Assembly (NCBI GenBank): GCA_016712285.1
Contig: JADJRK010000001.1
Span: forward strand, 2,852,001 to 2,916,000
Direction of reading: 5' to 3'
DNA from: Planctomycetota bacterium
Lineage (GTDB): Bacteria > Planctomycetota > UBA8742 > UBA2392
DNA length: 64,000 nt
Within the stretch, counting starts at the first letter, position 1. Each line of letters opens with the position of its first letter. The notes under the pieces were generated by a model. The model was not told the origin of the DNA. It worked only from the letters and a program-made list of their open reading frames with translations, and made no database searches. The position numbers were made by a program, and so were the translations under genes. Positions 49,504 through 58,196 of this stretch are shown here, in pieces.

Positions 49504-50148
49504 TTAGGCCTTAACTTCTTTCCAGTCTTTCAAGAACTGGGCCAGGCCCTTGTCGGTCAACGGGTGGTGCACCAGCTGCTTGAACACGCTGAACGGGATG
49601 GTCGATACATCCGCACCCGCCAGCGCGGCATCCAGCACGTGAATCGGGTTGCGGATGCTCGCCACCAGCACCTCGGTCTCGAACCCATAGTTGTCATAGA
49701 TCTGGCGAATCTGCGGGATGATCTCCATGCCGTTCTGGCCAATGTCGTCAAGCCGCCCGACAAACGGGCTGATGTAGCTGGCGCCCGCCTTGGCGGCGAG
49801 CAGCGCCTGCACCGGGCTGAAACACAGCGTTACGTTGGTTTTCACGCCTTGTTCGGTCAGGCGTTTGCAGGCCTTCAGGCCCTCTGGAATCAGCGGCAGC
49901 TTGATCACGACGTTGTCGCCGTACTGTGCAAGCTCGGCTGCTTCCTTGAGCATGCCTTCGCAGTCAACGGCGGTGACTTCAAGGCTGACCGGGCCATCCA
50001 CTAGGTCGCAGATTTCCTTGGCGACGTCCTTGAACGGGCGGCCGGACTTCTTGATCAGGGACGGGTTGGTGGTGACGCCGTCCAGGATGCCCAGGGCGTG
50101 AGCCTCTTTGATCTCCGCGATGTCTGCCGTGTCGATGAAGAACTTCAT
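49504..50148 (-). CDS. tal: transaldolase, short (TalC/FSA-like) type
   Basis: The 214-residue protein has the MipB/TalC signature: MKFFIDTADIAEIKEAHALGILDGVTTNPSLI, NVVIKLPLIPEGLKA with Schiff-base Lys83, and GVKTNVTLCFSPVQALLAAKAGASYISPFVGRLDDIG. It links the pentose phosphate and glycolytic pools; some members are fructose-6-phosphate aldolases. A GAGGACGAG site precedes the ATG. Confidence 0.95.
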   Translation of the reverse strand: MKFFIDTADIAEIKEAHALGILDGVTTNPSLIKKSGRPFKDVAKEICDLVDGPVSLEVTAVDCEGMLKEAAELAQYGDNVVIKLPLIPEGLKACKRLTEQGVKTNVTLCFSPVQALLAAKAGASYISPFVGRLDDIGQNGMEIIPQIRQIYDNYGFETEVLVASIRNPIHVLDAALAGADVSTIPFSVFKQLVHHPLTDKGLAQFLKDWKEVKA

Positions 50149-50240
50149 GTCTCGTCCTCAGGGTTGGGTTGCCGCCAGAACGCCGAACGTAGCGCTTTCA
50201 GGGGTTGCATACAACTCTGTCAGGGAAATGTTGATCCGGC

Positions 50241-50984
50241 TTACCGCGCTCCGGCACCGCGTGACTCAAAGTGGGCACCGGTGGCGGCGTCGGTGATGTT
50301 TACTTCGCGCAGCACACCGCCGCCCCAGTCTTTGGCGCGGATGGTGGCCTTGTGGTGGTCGGTCACGACCAGTTCCCAGCGGTCGAGGTTGCCCGAGTAG
50401 CTCAACTCGCCGGTGCGCACGAGATGGCGGATTGAAAGCTCGCCCTGCACTCTGCCGTCGCGCACGTTGGGGATCACGCGCTCGCCACGGTCGTCACGGC
50501 CGCGCTTCGACTCTGCAGGTTTGGGTTGAGCCTCTGCCAGAACCGGGCCGCCGGGCCCAAGCGATTCATTGTTGGCTTTGTAGTACTGCTGCACGCGCTC
50601 AATGACCAGCGCGATATCTTTGTCCAGATTTTCGGCCCGGCGTTGTTCCTGTTCCTGCTCCTCGACGGCGCCGAACCCCAAAACCAGCGCCAGGATTGCA
50701 ACACTCCCGACCACCGACAGCGACGAAACCACCGTGCCCGCAATCGCCAAACCGCGCCCGCTGCGTGTGCCTTCGCGCCCGGTTTCGGTAATCGCGATGA
50801 TGCCAAGCACGACACCGACCAGCGAAATCACCACGCACAGCAGCAGGCCCGCCACGCCGCAGACCAGCGACGCGATAGCCTTGCCGCTGGTCGGCATGCG
50901 CGGCTGAAAGTCCGCAAACGGCGGTGGCGGCGGTGCCAAGCCGGGTGGCCCATAGGGCGGGGGTCCGTACGACGGTTGATTCAT
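50241..50984 (-). CDS. DUF4190-like membrane protein, paralog 1
   Basis: The 247-residue protein opens with a Pro/Gly/Tyr-rich tract (PPPYGPPGLAPPPPPFADF), then SGKAIASLVCGVAGLLLC and two to three hydrophobic helices (DUF4190 pattern; GLAIAGTVVSSLSVVGSVAILAL), a coiled segment (VEEQEQEQRRAENLDKDIALV) and an extracytoplasmic C-terminal domain with YYKANNESLGPGGPVL. The neighbour at 50988-51821 has the same layout and the same N-x-SLGPGGP-like motif. The genes are 3 bp apart. Function unknown. Confidence 0.75.
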   Translation of the reverse strand: MNQPSYGPPPYGPPGLAPPPPPFADFQPRMPTSGKAIASLVCGVAGLLLCVVISLVGVVLGIIAITETGREGTRSGRGLAIAGTVVSSLSVVGSVAILALVLGFGAVEEQEQEQRRAENLDKDIALVIERVQQYYKANNESLGPGGPVLAEAQPKPAESKRGRDDRGERVIPNVRDGRVQGELSIRHLVRTGELSYSGNLDRWELVVTDHHKATIRAKDWGGGVLREVNITDAATGAHFESRGAGAR

Positions 50985-50987
50985 GCG

Positions 50988-51821
50988 CTAATCCGACGCT
51001 CGCTTGATGCGCGTATCGCGCGTCAGGTTGTAATCGGCCGTCAATTCGTCGCCTGTGGTAGTGGCCCTGATGGTTGCGCGCTTGTCGCCCTGGAGCTTCA
51101 GGCTGTACTCGCCCATCTTGCCGTGCAGGTCCTGGTCGCGCACAAGGTCAGTGAGTTTGAGTTCGCCCTCGACCTTGGGGTGATCATCCGGGTACAGGCC
51201 GTCGTGTTCGCCATCTTTCACAATGGGGCCGCCGGGGCCAAGCGAGCGGTTGTTGTCGATGTAGTACCGGTACAGGCGCTCTTCAATCATGAACAAATCG
51301 ATCTCGGCGTTTTCCGCCTTGCGCTCCTCTGCCCGGATTTCCTGCTGGCGGGCGCGCTCGTGCTTCATCTCGTTGCCGGCGAATGCGAACAAGCCGACGA
51401 ACAGAATGCCGATGCCTACGCACATCACAAACATCACCGCGCTCATGATCGTGCCGGCCAAGCCCAGCCCCCAGCCCGAAAAGCGGCCGTTGGGCTGTTT
51501 ACTTTCCTTCATGCCGCGCATACCGAACCAGAAGCCAACGGGGCCGGCCAGAATCGCAACGGGCCAGAAGAACACGCACACGCCACCAATCACCAGCGAC
51601 GCGATGGCCTTGCCGCTGGTGGGCTTGGCGGGCCTGACCGGGTACATGCCCGGCGGGGCGTTGTAGGGTTGCTGCGGGTTTGGCGCTGCATAGCCCGGCG
51701 GCGGCGCGTAGTTGTTGCCCGGATAGGCATCCTGCCGATGGGGCGGTGCGCCCGGCGGTGGCGGATAGCCCTGCCCGCGCGGCAGGTTGCGAGATGAATC
51801 GGGCATTCTGGGCTCAGTCAT
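50988..51821 (-). CDS. DUF4190-like membrane protein, paralog 2
   Basis: The start is ATG 51821 with AAGGA about 7 nt upstream; the frame is open further but unrelated. The 277-residue product has a Pro/Gly-rich N-terminus, SGKAIASLVIGGVCVFFWPVA followed by two helices, and a C-terminal domain containing YYIDNNRSLGPGGPIVKDGEH, matching the paralog's YYKANNESLGPGGPVL. The two are a tandem duplication that has diverged. The extracytoplasmic domain probably shares a ligand or fold; no function can be assigned. Confidence 0.75.
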   Translation of the reverse strand: MTEPRMPDSSRNLPRGQGYPPPPGAPPHRQDAYPGNNYAPPPGYAAPNPQQPYNAPPGMYPVRPAKPTSGKAIASLVIGGVCVFFWPVAILAGPVGFWFGMRGMKESKQPNGRFSGWGLGLAGTIMSAVMFVMCVGIGILFVGLFAFAGNEMKHERARQQEIRAEERKAENAEIDLFMIEERLYRYYIDNNRSLGPGGPIVKDGEHDGLYPDDHPKVEGELKLTDLVRDQDLHGKMGEYSLKLQGDKRATIRATTTGDELTADYNLTRDTRIKRASD

Positions 51822-52023
51822 GGCAAATCCTTGTGCAGGGCCGACCGTGGCGCGCCAGTCTAGCAAGTGACCCGCGCCACATACATCAGAGTTTACAGCC
51901 CAACGGCCGCCAAGCGCCTACACTTCGTGCCTGTCTTTGGAACAGTGATGATTGCTGTTTTGCGCGCGCCGCTTGCAGCGCCCCTGATTGTGAGGCGCGG
52001 TGCTGTGCGATACCCTTGCCGCC

Positions 52024-53373
52024 ATGGCAGACCTGCCGACAACTGCGACCGCGACTGGCAAAGCCTTCATGTACACGATCGGCTGCCAGATGAACGAGCT
52101 TGATTCGGAGCTTGCGCTGGCAGCCCTTGACGAAGACGGCATACGCCCCGTCGGTTCCGCCGCAGAAGCCGACGTGCTGCTGGTAAACACGTGCAGCGTG
52201 CGCGAGAAAGCTGAAGAAAAGGCCTACTCGTGGCTTGGCCGCATGAAGGCGCTCAAACGCGCCAACCCGGACCTGATCATCGGCGTACTGGGCTGCATGG
52301 CGCAGAAAGAGGGCGAGCTGATTTTCCGGCGCGCGCCCTACGTGGACATTGTCGCCGGCACTTCACACTTCACGCGCGTGGATGACTACGTGCGCCAGGT
52401 GCGGGCCACCGGCAAGCGCATTCTCGCCATCGGCCGCGACGAGCAGGTGCAGACCGAAAAGCGCCTCAAGGCGCGCGCCACGCCGCAAAGCAGCTACGTC
52501 GCGGTGATGCGCGGCTGCGATCACCACTGCACCTACTGCGTCGTGCCCAACACGCGCGGCATGGAACAGTCGCGCGAACTCGAAGAAATCGTTGAAGAGT
52601 GCCGCATCCTGGTCGGACAAGGCACCCAGGAAATCACGCTGCTGGGCCAGAACATCGACAGCTACGGCAAGCGCCTGCGCCCGCGTCGCCGCACCCTGGC
52701 CGAGTTGCTGTATGCCGTGGCTGACGTCCCCGGGCTGAAACGGCTGCGCTTCGTGACCAGCCACCCCAGCGACCTGCGCCCCGAGCTTTTCCAGGCGTTC
52801 AAGGACCTGCCGAACCTGATGCCCTACCTTCACTTCCCGGCACAAAGCGGCAGCAACGAAGTGCTCAAGCGCATGCGGCGCGGCTACACCCACGAGCGCT
52901 ATCTTGAGCTGGTGGCTGCTGCGCGGGAGGCCGTGCCCGACATCGGCCTGGCGGGCGACACGATTGTCGGCTTTTGCGGCGAGACCGAAGAAGACTTTGA
53001 GCGAACCGTTGAACTGCACGAAAAGACGCGCTACCAGGCCAGCTTCATCTTCATGTACAGCGAGCGCGACTTCACGCCTGCCAAAGACCAGGGGCTGAAA
53101 GATGACGTGCCCTTTGACGTGAAGAAGCGCCGCATCAATCACCTGATCAACCTGCAGCGCCAGTGGTCCACCGAAGAAAACTTGAAAAAGGTCGGCAACG
53201 TCTACGAGGTCTTCGGCGAAGGGCCCAGCAAACGCAACCCTGGCCGCCAGGAGGGACGCAGCCCGCAGAACCAGGTCGTCATCGTCGAGTCCGGCCGAGA
53301 CCTGGCCGGCAAATGTTATAAGGTGCAGATCGACCGGGCGACCGACGCCGCGCTGTACGGCACACTGCTGTAG
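52024..53373 (+). CDS. miaB: tRNA-2-methylthio-N6-dimethylallyladenosine synthase MiaB
   Basis: MiaB adds the methylthio group to i6A37 of tRNA. The 449-residue protein has the UPF0004 cysteines (TIGCQMNELDSE, NTCSVREKAEEKAYS, LGCMAQ), the radical-SAM cluster site GCDHHCTYCVVPNTRG, and the C-terminal TRAM region (KRNPGRQEGRSPQNQVVIVESGRD). The ATG at 52024 is chosen; a start 8 codons earlier is possible. TACCCT ends 7 nt before it and there is no Shine-Dalgarno. The MiaA gene is not here. Confidence 0.95.
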   Translation: MADLPTTATATGKAFMYTIGCQMNELDSELALAALDEDGIRPVGSAAEADVLLVNTCSVREKAEEKAYSWLGRMKALKRANPDLIIGVLGCMAQKEGELIFRRAPYVDIVAGTSHFTRVDDYVRQVRATGKRILAIGRDEQVQTEKRLKARATPQSSYVAVMRGCDHHCTYCVVPNTRGMEQSRELEEIVEECRILVGQGTQEITLLGQNIDSYGKRLRPRRRTLAELLYAVADVPGLKRLRFVTSHPSDLRPELFQAFKDLPNLMPYLHFPAQSGSNEVLKRMRRGYTHERYLELVAAAREAVPDIGLAGDTIVGFCGETEEDFERTVELHEKTRYQASFIFMYSERDFTPAKDQGLKDDVPFDVKKRRINHLINLQRQWSTEENLKKVGNVYEVFGEGPSKRNPGRQEGRSPQNQVVIVESGRDLAGKCYKVQIDRATDAALYGTLL

Positions 53374-53433
53374 CACCCCCTGACGTTGGCGTGGCCGCCT
53401 TTTGGCGCCACAGACTTGAACAAGAATTGAACG

Positions 53434-54351
53434 ATGTCTGACATCACCCTGGACCGGCTGCGCAAGAACTTCACCGAACATCACCTGATCGGGTCCACGC
53501 TGATGGTGTCGTTTGTGTGCCCGCTGAGCGGACGCATCGTCCATGCCGCGGCTCCGGTCCGGCCGGCCAGCGTGACGCCCCGACCCGCAGCCGCGCGCGA
53601 GTTGCGGCGGACCGGCAAGATCGGATTGCAGACTCAGCTGAAAGAAATCTTCGTGCCCGTCGAGCTGCCGGCCGGCGGCCCCTCGTCACCCGCTCCTCGG
53701 GCCGATGCCCCCGAAATTGAGGCGGCTATCCTCGAGGCCTTCGATGCGGTGTCGCACCAGTTCAGCTGGAGCGAGCAGCACGGCGCATATGTCGACGCCG
53801 CTTTGGCCCTGGAACTGTTGACCGACTTCGACCGGCGCCTGAAGCAGAAACCCCTGACTGGCGAGTGGGACCGCCACGTGGCAATTCGCATCATGGCTGA
53901 AGTGGGCCAGGCCGACGGCAAACTGAAGCCCGGCGAGCGCGACTTGCTGCAGAGTTTCGTGCAAGCCGACACGCAGGACCTGGATGCGATCCTGGCCATG
54001 CCCGAGCTGACAAAACCTGAACTTGAGCGTGTCTCGGACGACGCTCCCGAGACCATCCTGATGCTCGCCTACGCGATCGCCATGTCGGATCAGGACCTCT
54101 CCGCCCGCGAAAAGCAGAAGCTCACGCACTACGCCGCGCTGTTGGGGATCGGCAGCGCCAAGGAAGCCGCAATGAAACTGGCAGCCGCCGAAAAGCTGGT
54201 GGAATCGATCATTGCGGGCTGTCTTGCCGATGGGGTGTTCAGCGACCTGGACCGCGCCTCGCTGCTGCAGGTGGCAAGCGGGCTGGGGCTGGGCAGTGAC
54301 GAGATTGCAACCATTGAGAAGAAGTACTGCCGCCGTCGCGGCCTGCGCTAG
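53434..54351 (+). CDS. TerB-like domain protein of unknown function
   Basis: The 305-residue soluble protein has an N-terminal region with CPLSGRIVHAAAPVRP and a C-terminal helical region (about 145-300) with TerB/DUF533-like repeats: HVAIRIMAEVGQADGKLKPGERDLLQSF and MLAYAIAMSDQDLSAREKQKLTHYA, CLADGVFSDLDRASLLQVASGLGL. Each is an A-D-G-x-L/F-S/K-x-x-E/D type helix-loop-helix. TerB folds are linked with membrane stress and tellurite resistance but the role here is unknown. Its stop shares a CTAG palindrome with the convergent epimerase gene. Confidence 0.7.
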   Translation: MSDITLDRLRKNFTEHHLIGSTLMVSFVCPLSGRIVHAAAPVRPASVTPRPAAARELRRTGKIGLQTQLKEIFVPVELPAGGPSSPAPRADAPEIEAAILEAFDAVSHQFSWSEQHGAYVDAALALELLTDFDRRLKQKPLTGEWDRHVAIRIMAEVGQADGKLKPGERDLLQSFVQADTQDLDAILAMPELTKPELERVSDDAPETILMLAYAIAMSDQDLSAREKQKLTHYAALLGIGSAKEAAMKLAAAEKLVESIIAGCLADGVFSDLDRASLLQVASGLGLGSDEIATIEKKYCRRRGLR

Positions 54352-55346
54352 CGAACCTTGATCCAGCCGTTCTTGATGTACCAGTCGGCTGTTTCCTTCA
54401 TGCCTTCGCGCGGCGCAATCTGCGTTTCAAACCCGAAGACATCCTTGGCCTTCTGCGCGCTGCACACCCAGTAGGGCGGCAACAATTCCCTCAGCTTGTC
54501 GCTGTTCGGGATCATCGGCTTGCGCGTGATGAATTGCAGCACGTCGTTGAATCGCGCCAGCGCCTTGGCGGCCCAGATGGGTGCAGCCATACTCTTGTAC
54601 TTGCTGGGCTTGAGAGTGTCGCGCAGCAGTTCCATGGTCCAGGCAAGCGAGTACGGCTCGGGCTCGCTTAGAAAAAACGTCTCGTTGGCGGCTGCGTCGC
54701 TCATCGACGCCTCAATCATGCCGCGTGCCAGGTCTTTGCCATGAATCAGGCTGAACTGTTTCTCCTGCGTACCGAACTGCAGGTTGTAGCCCTTGGACAT
54801 CCACTTGAAGAATTCCAGGATGCCCTTGTCGCGCGGCCCGTATACCGCCGGCGGCCGGATGATCGTGACCGGGAATTCCTTCTGGTACTCGCGCGCGAAG
54901 TTCTCGGCCAGCAGCTTGCTGCGCCCGTAGAATGTTACCGGGTGCGGCACACTGGTTTCATCCACGATGTGGCGGCTGTCTTCGCATGGCCCGACCGCGG
55001 CCTGGCTGCTGCACAACAGAAAGCGCAGCACGCCTCCGCCCGTGGTCTTGACGGCCTCAAGCAGGTTACGGGTGCCGTGGGCATTGGCGCGCGTGAACTC
55101 TTTCTGGCTGCGCCCGAACAGCATGCCGGCCACGTGAAACACGTACTCAACGCCCTCGACAGCCTTGCGCAGTTCTTCGGGCGACTGGGTGACGTCGCCC
55201 TGGATGACCTCAAAGCCCTCGCGCAGTTCCGGGAACAGCCGCTTCTCACTGCGCACCAGCAGGCGCACGGTATGCCCACGCGCCTTCAGCATCTCGGCAA
55301 GGTGAGAACCGATGAAACCCGTCGCGCCGGTAACCAGTGATCGCAT
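54348..55346 (-). CDS. NAD-dependent epimerase/dehydratase (extended SDR)
   Basis: The 332-residue protein begins MRSLVTGATGFIGSHLAEML (T-G-x-x-G-x-x-G) and contains YxxxK in FYGRSKLLAE with an upstream Ser (LCSSQAAVGP). It ends with a helical domain (TRKPMIPNSDKLRELL). It resembles sugar-nucleotide epimerases and hopanoid-associated or 3-beta-HSD-type SDRs; substrate not clear. The ATG at 55346 is used; the frame extends upstream but without homology. TACCGT lies 6 nt before the ATG (minus strand 55353-55358), again without a Shine-Dalgarno. Confidence 0.85.
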   Translation of the reverse strand: MRSLVTGATGFIGSHLAEMLKARGHTVRLLVRSEKRLFPELREGFEVIQGDVTQSPEELRKAVEGVEYVFHVAGMLFGRSQKEFTRANAHGTRNLLEAVKTTGGGVLRFLLCSSQAAVGPCEDSRHIVDETSVPHPVTFYGRSKLLAENFAREYQKEFPVTIIRPPAVYGPRDKGILEFFKWMSKGYNLQFGTQEKQFSLIHGKDLARGMIEASMSDAAANETFFLSEPEPYSLAWTMELLRDTLKPSKYKSMAAPIWAAKALARFNDVLQFITRKPMIPNSDKLRELLPPYWVCSAQKAKDVFGFETQIAPREGMKETADWYIKNGWIKVR

Positions 55347-55396
55347 GGCGCAACGGTAGCAAGACACTGCCAGAGTTCGAGGGTCGGGGCGCCCGT

Positions 55397-58042
55397 CTAC
55401 TTCTTCACTTGCGCCAGCACACCTGTGCGCTGCAGGTGTCGCTCGATGGCTTCGCCGATCACGGGCGCGATGTCGCCGCCATACAGGTCGCTGTTCGCCG
55501 CAAGAATCACGAACGCCACCTGCGGGTCGTCGTGCGGGGCAAACCCGGCAAACCATGCGTGGTCGGGCACGCCGCGGCCGTTTTCGGCTGTGCCGGTCTT
55601 GCCGGCGCAGCGTATGCGCCGCAGCACCGGGTGCTCGCGTGCGGTGCCGCGACCTCCGTACACCACGCGGCGCATGCCCTCATGAATTGCATCCCACGTC
55701 TCGGCGGGCAGGTCAAGCTGCGTCGGCCAGGTCTGCGCCTCGTCGGCCAGGTGCGGCGTAAGCAGCGTGCCGCGGTTGGCAATGCAGGCGTAAAGCCGCG
55801 CCAGCTCCATCGGCGCGCAGGTCATCGCACCCTGCCCGATCGCCAGCATGGCCAGGTTCGGCGCCCACACGTCTTCCGGGTGCGGCAACTGCGCGCGGCG
55901 AAAGTAGAAGTCACTGTCGCAGGGCACACCGAACCCGAACATCTCGGCATAGCCGCGCAGGTTTTCCCATGCTTCTGACGGTGATTCGCCCATCGACTGC
56001 GCCCAGCGATAGAAGAAACCGTTGCTGCTGGCCTCAAGCGCAAGGCGCAGGTTCACGTCGGGGCCGATCGGGTGGCCCGTTGAGCCCAAGCGCTTTCCCT
56101 GCCAGTAGATTTCATAGGCGCCGTTCTTGTACTCGCCGATCTCGTCGAAGGTGTCCGCCGGCGTCAGCGTCCCGCTGTCCAGCAACGCCATCGCGGTCAG
56201 CACCTTGAACGTGCTGCCCGGCGCGTAGGCGCCCTGCGTTGCCCGGTTCACGTGGCGCGCGTGCTGGTTCCAACGCGGAAAGCCCTTGGCAGACTCCAAC
56301 TGCTCCTCAAGCTGCAACTGGCGCTGGTAGCTGCGGTCAGCCGCGGTGCGGCCCTTGAGCGCCTCGGGGTCGTAGTCCGGCAGGCTGACCATCGCCAGCA
56401 CCTCGCCCGTCTTCACGTCCATCACGATCGCACAGCCGCGAAACGACCACTTCGTGCTTTCCCAGCGGCGGGCCTTCTTGCCGGTCAGCACCCGGGCATT
56501 CAGCGCCGGCTCCCACTTGCGGATAGTGGCAAGCAGGTCGCGCTGCAGCTCAATGTCGATTGTCAGTGTCAGCGCCTGCGGGTGCGTCGGCGCCTGCTCA
56601 TACTCGATGCTGCGGGTGCGCCCGCTGGCGTCGCGTATGCCTGCGCGGGCGCCGTACAAGCCGCTCAGGCGCTCGTCATAGGTGTGCTCGATGCCGCGAA
56701 TGCCGATGGCGTTGAGCGCAACCGTGCCGTCAAACTTCTGGACGAACTGCCCGCGGTCGCCCTCGAACCAGGTGTCGATGAACTCATCCAGCCCCTCGCC
56801 GAAACTGGGCCGCGACAGCACGCCCTCAAGCTGCGCGGCGTCGGGCAGGCCGACGTTGCCCAGCACGTGCACCAGCTCGCGCGAAAACGAATACTTGCGC
56901 GACGCGCGGCGTTCACAGCGCACACCCGGCAGCAGGTCGCCGTTCACTTTCAACAGCTCGATCACGTCGCGCGGCGCCTCGCGCACCAGCAGCAGCGGGT
57001 TTTCCTCCATCGTGTAGTGCTGCCAGCGCTGCATCCAGTCCTGCGCGTGGCGCTCCAGCACATGTTTCTGCAGGCGCTCCAGGCGCTCTGCCGTCAGGTT
57101 CAGGAGCCCGCGCTTATCCGACAGCGCGTGATGGCGCTCAATCACAGCCTGCTTGTCGCCGCGCACCACGGCTTCGCAGGCCTTGGCAAGTCGCAGCCAC
57201 GCGCCATGTTCTTCAAGCAGAATGTCCTGCGCCTGCGAGTGAGTCAGCTCGCCCGGGTCCACCTCAAGCTGCAGCGAGTTCGCGCGCTCGCGGCAGGTCT
57301 TCATCGCCTGGAAGCACAGGTCGCGCAGGCGCTCGGCGTCGCCGTCGGCAGCTTGCAGCAGGCCGCCCAGATACTCTGACTCCTGTTGCAGCCACTCAAG
57401 ACGCGCCTGCAACACCGGCGCGAAGTGCAGGCTTTTCGGGAAGCGCCGGATGCGCTCCCAGTAGTCCGGGTCGGTTAGCGCCGGCTTTGCGCGCAGCCAT
57501 GCGACGCTGATCTCGCGGCCGTCGGCCTTGACCGGGTCGCCAACCTGGTCGGCCAGCGCGTTCACCTCGGTGGCCAGCAGGTTGAGTTTCATATCAAGCT
57601 CGGCGCGGGTCAGGCCCGTGACCATGCACAGCCGTTGCGCGCACAGCTCAAAGTCGGCGCGGGCGACAGGGTCCTGGCGCAGCCGCCAGTTCAGGAACCA
57701 GCGGCGGCGGCTGGCAGGCGAGGGCAGTTCAGCATCGGCCACGGCCTTGAGGGGGCCATCGACAAAGGCCTGTGTCGTGTCGGCATCGTAGTGGCGGCGC
57801 GAAACATGGCGCCGCAGGGGCAGAGTGCGCGGGTCGGCAAACGCCTCAAGGTCAATGTACACATCCCAGACGGTTTCGGTGTGGGCAACCAAAGTGCCGT
57901 CGCGCAGGACAATGTCGGCGCGGTGCGGCTCAAGCAGGGCAATGCTGGTGCGCATGTGCTCGGCTTGGCCGGTGTAGTACTCATGGGCGATGACCTGCAT
58001 GTACGCAAAGCGGCCCAACAGCACCAGGAACACCAGTGCCAT
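55397..58042 (-). CDS. class B penicillin-binding protein (PBP2-like peptidoglycan transpeptidase)
   Basis: The 881-residue protein begins with a membrane helix and ends with the transpeptidase domain: SxxK in APGSTFKVLTA, SxN in EASSNGFFYRWAQ and KTG in CAGKTGTAENG. Between helix and transpeptidase is a large region (about 120-470) with predicted coiled coil (RLRDLCFQAMKTCRERANSLQLE), longer than in E. coli PBP2, which may be a lineage-specific pedestal. It crosslinks peptidoglycan for elongation or septation; no mrdB/rodA is adjacent. The start is unsettled: ATG 58042 cuts the membrane helix, whereas an in-frame CTG at 58078 has GGAGG seven nt upstream and restores it. Confidence 0.9.
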   Translation of the reverse strand: MALVFLVLLGRFAYMQVIAHEYYTGQAEHMRTSIALLEPHRADIVLRDGTLVAHTETVWDVYIDLEAFADPRTLPLRRHVSRRHYDADTTQAFVDGPLKAVADAELPSPASRRRWFLNWRLRQDPVARADFELCAQRLCMVTGLTRAELDMKLNLLATEVNALADQVGDPVKADGREISVAWLRAKPALTDPDYWERIRRFPKSLHFAPVLQARLEWLQQESEYLGGLLQAADGDAERLRDLCFQAMKTCRERANSLQLEVDPGELTHSQAQDILLEEHGAWLRLAKACEAVVRGDKQAVIERHHALSDKRGLLNLTAERLERLQKHVLERHAQDWMQRWQHYTMEENPLLLVREAPRDVIELLKVNGDLLPGVRCERRASRKYSFSRELVHVLGNVGLPDAAQLEGVLSRPSFGEGLDEFIDTWFEGDRGQFVQKFDGTVALNAIGIRGIEHTYDERLSGLYGARAGIRDASGRTRSIEYEQAPTHPQALTLTIDIELQRDLLATIRKWEPALNARVLTGKKARRWESTKWSFRGCAIVMDVKTGEVLAMVSLPDYDPEALKGRTAADRSYQRQLQLEEQLESAKGFPRWNQHARHVNRATQGAYAPGSTFKVLTAMALLDSGTLTPADTFDEIGEYKNGAYEIYWQGKRLGSTGHPIGPDVNLRLALEASSNGFFYRWAQSMGESPSEAWENLRGYAEMFGFGVPCDSDFYFRRAQLPHPEDVWAPNLAMLAIGQGAMTCAPMELARLYACIANRGTLLTPHLADEAQTWPTQLDLPAETWDAIHEGMRRVVYGGRGTAREHPVLRRIRCAGKTGTAENGRGVPDHAWFAGFAPHDDPQVAFVILAANSDLYGGDIAPVIGEAIERHLQRTGVLAQVKK

Positions 58043-58196
58043 GCCGGCGGTCAGGTAATTGAGCTTCGCGTCGTACAGGGCCCAGCCTCCGTTACGTTAT
58101 CGGCATTCGGGGCAGGGCAGGTTTGGAGTTCCTGGTGACGCTGGGCTGGTCTTCCTGCGCCTTCCTTCGTGGTGGCTGGCGTGCTAACTGGTTGCC

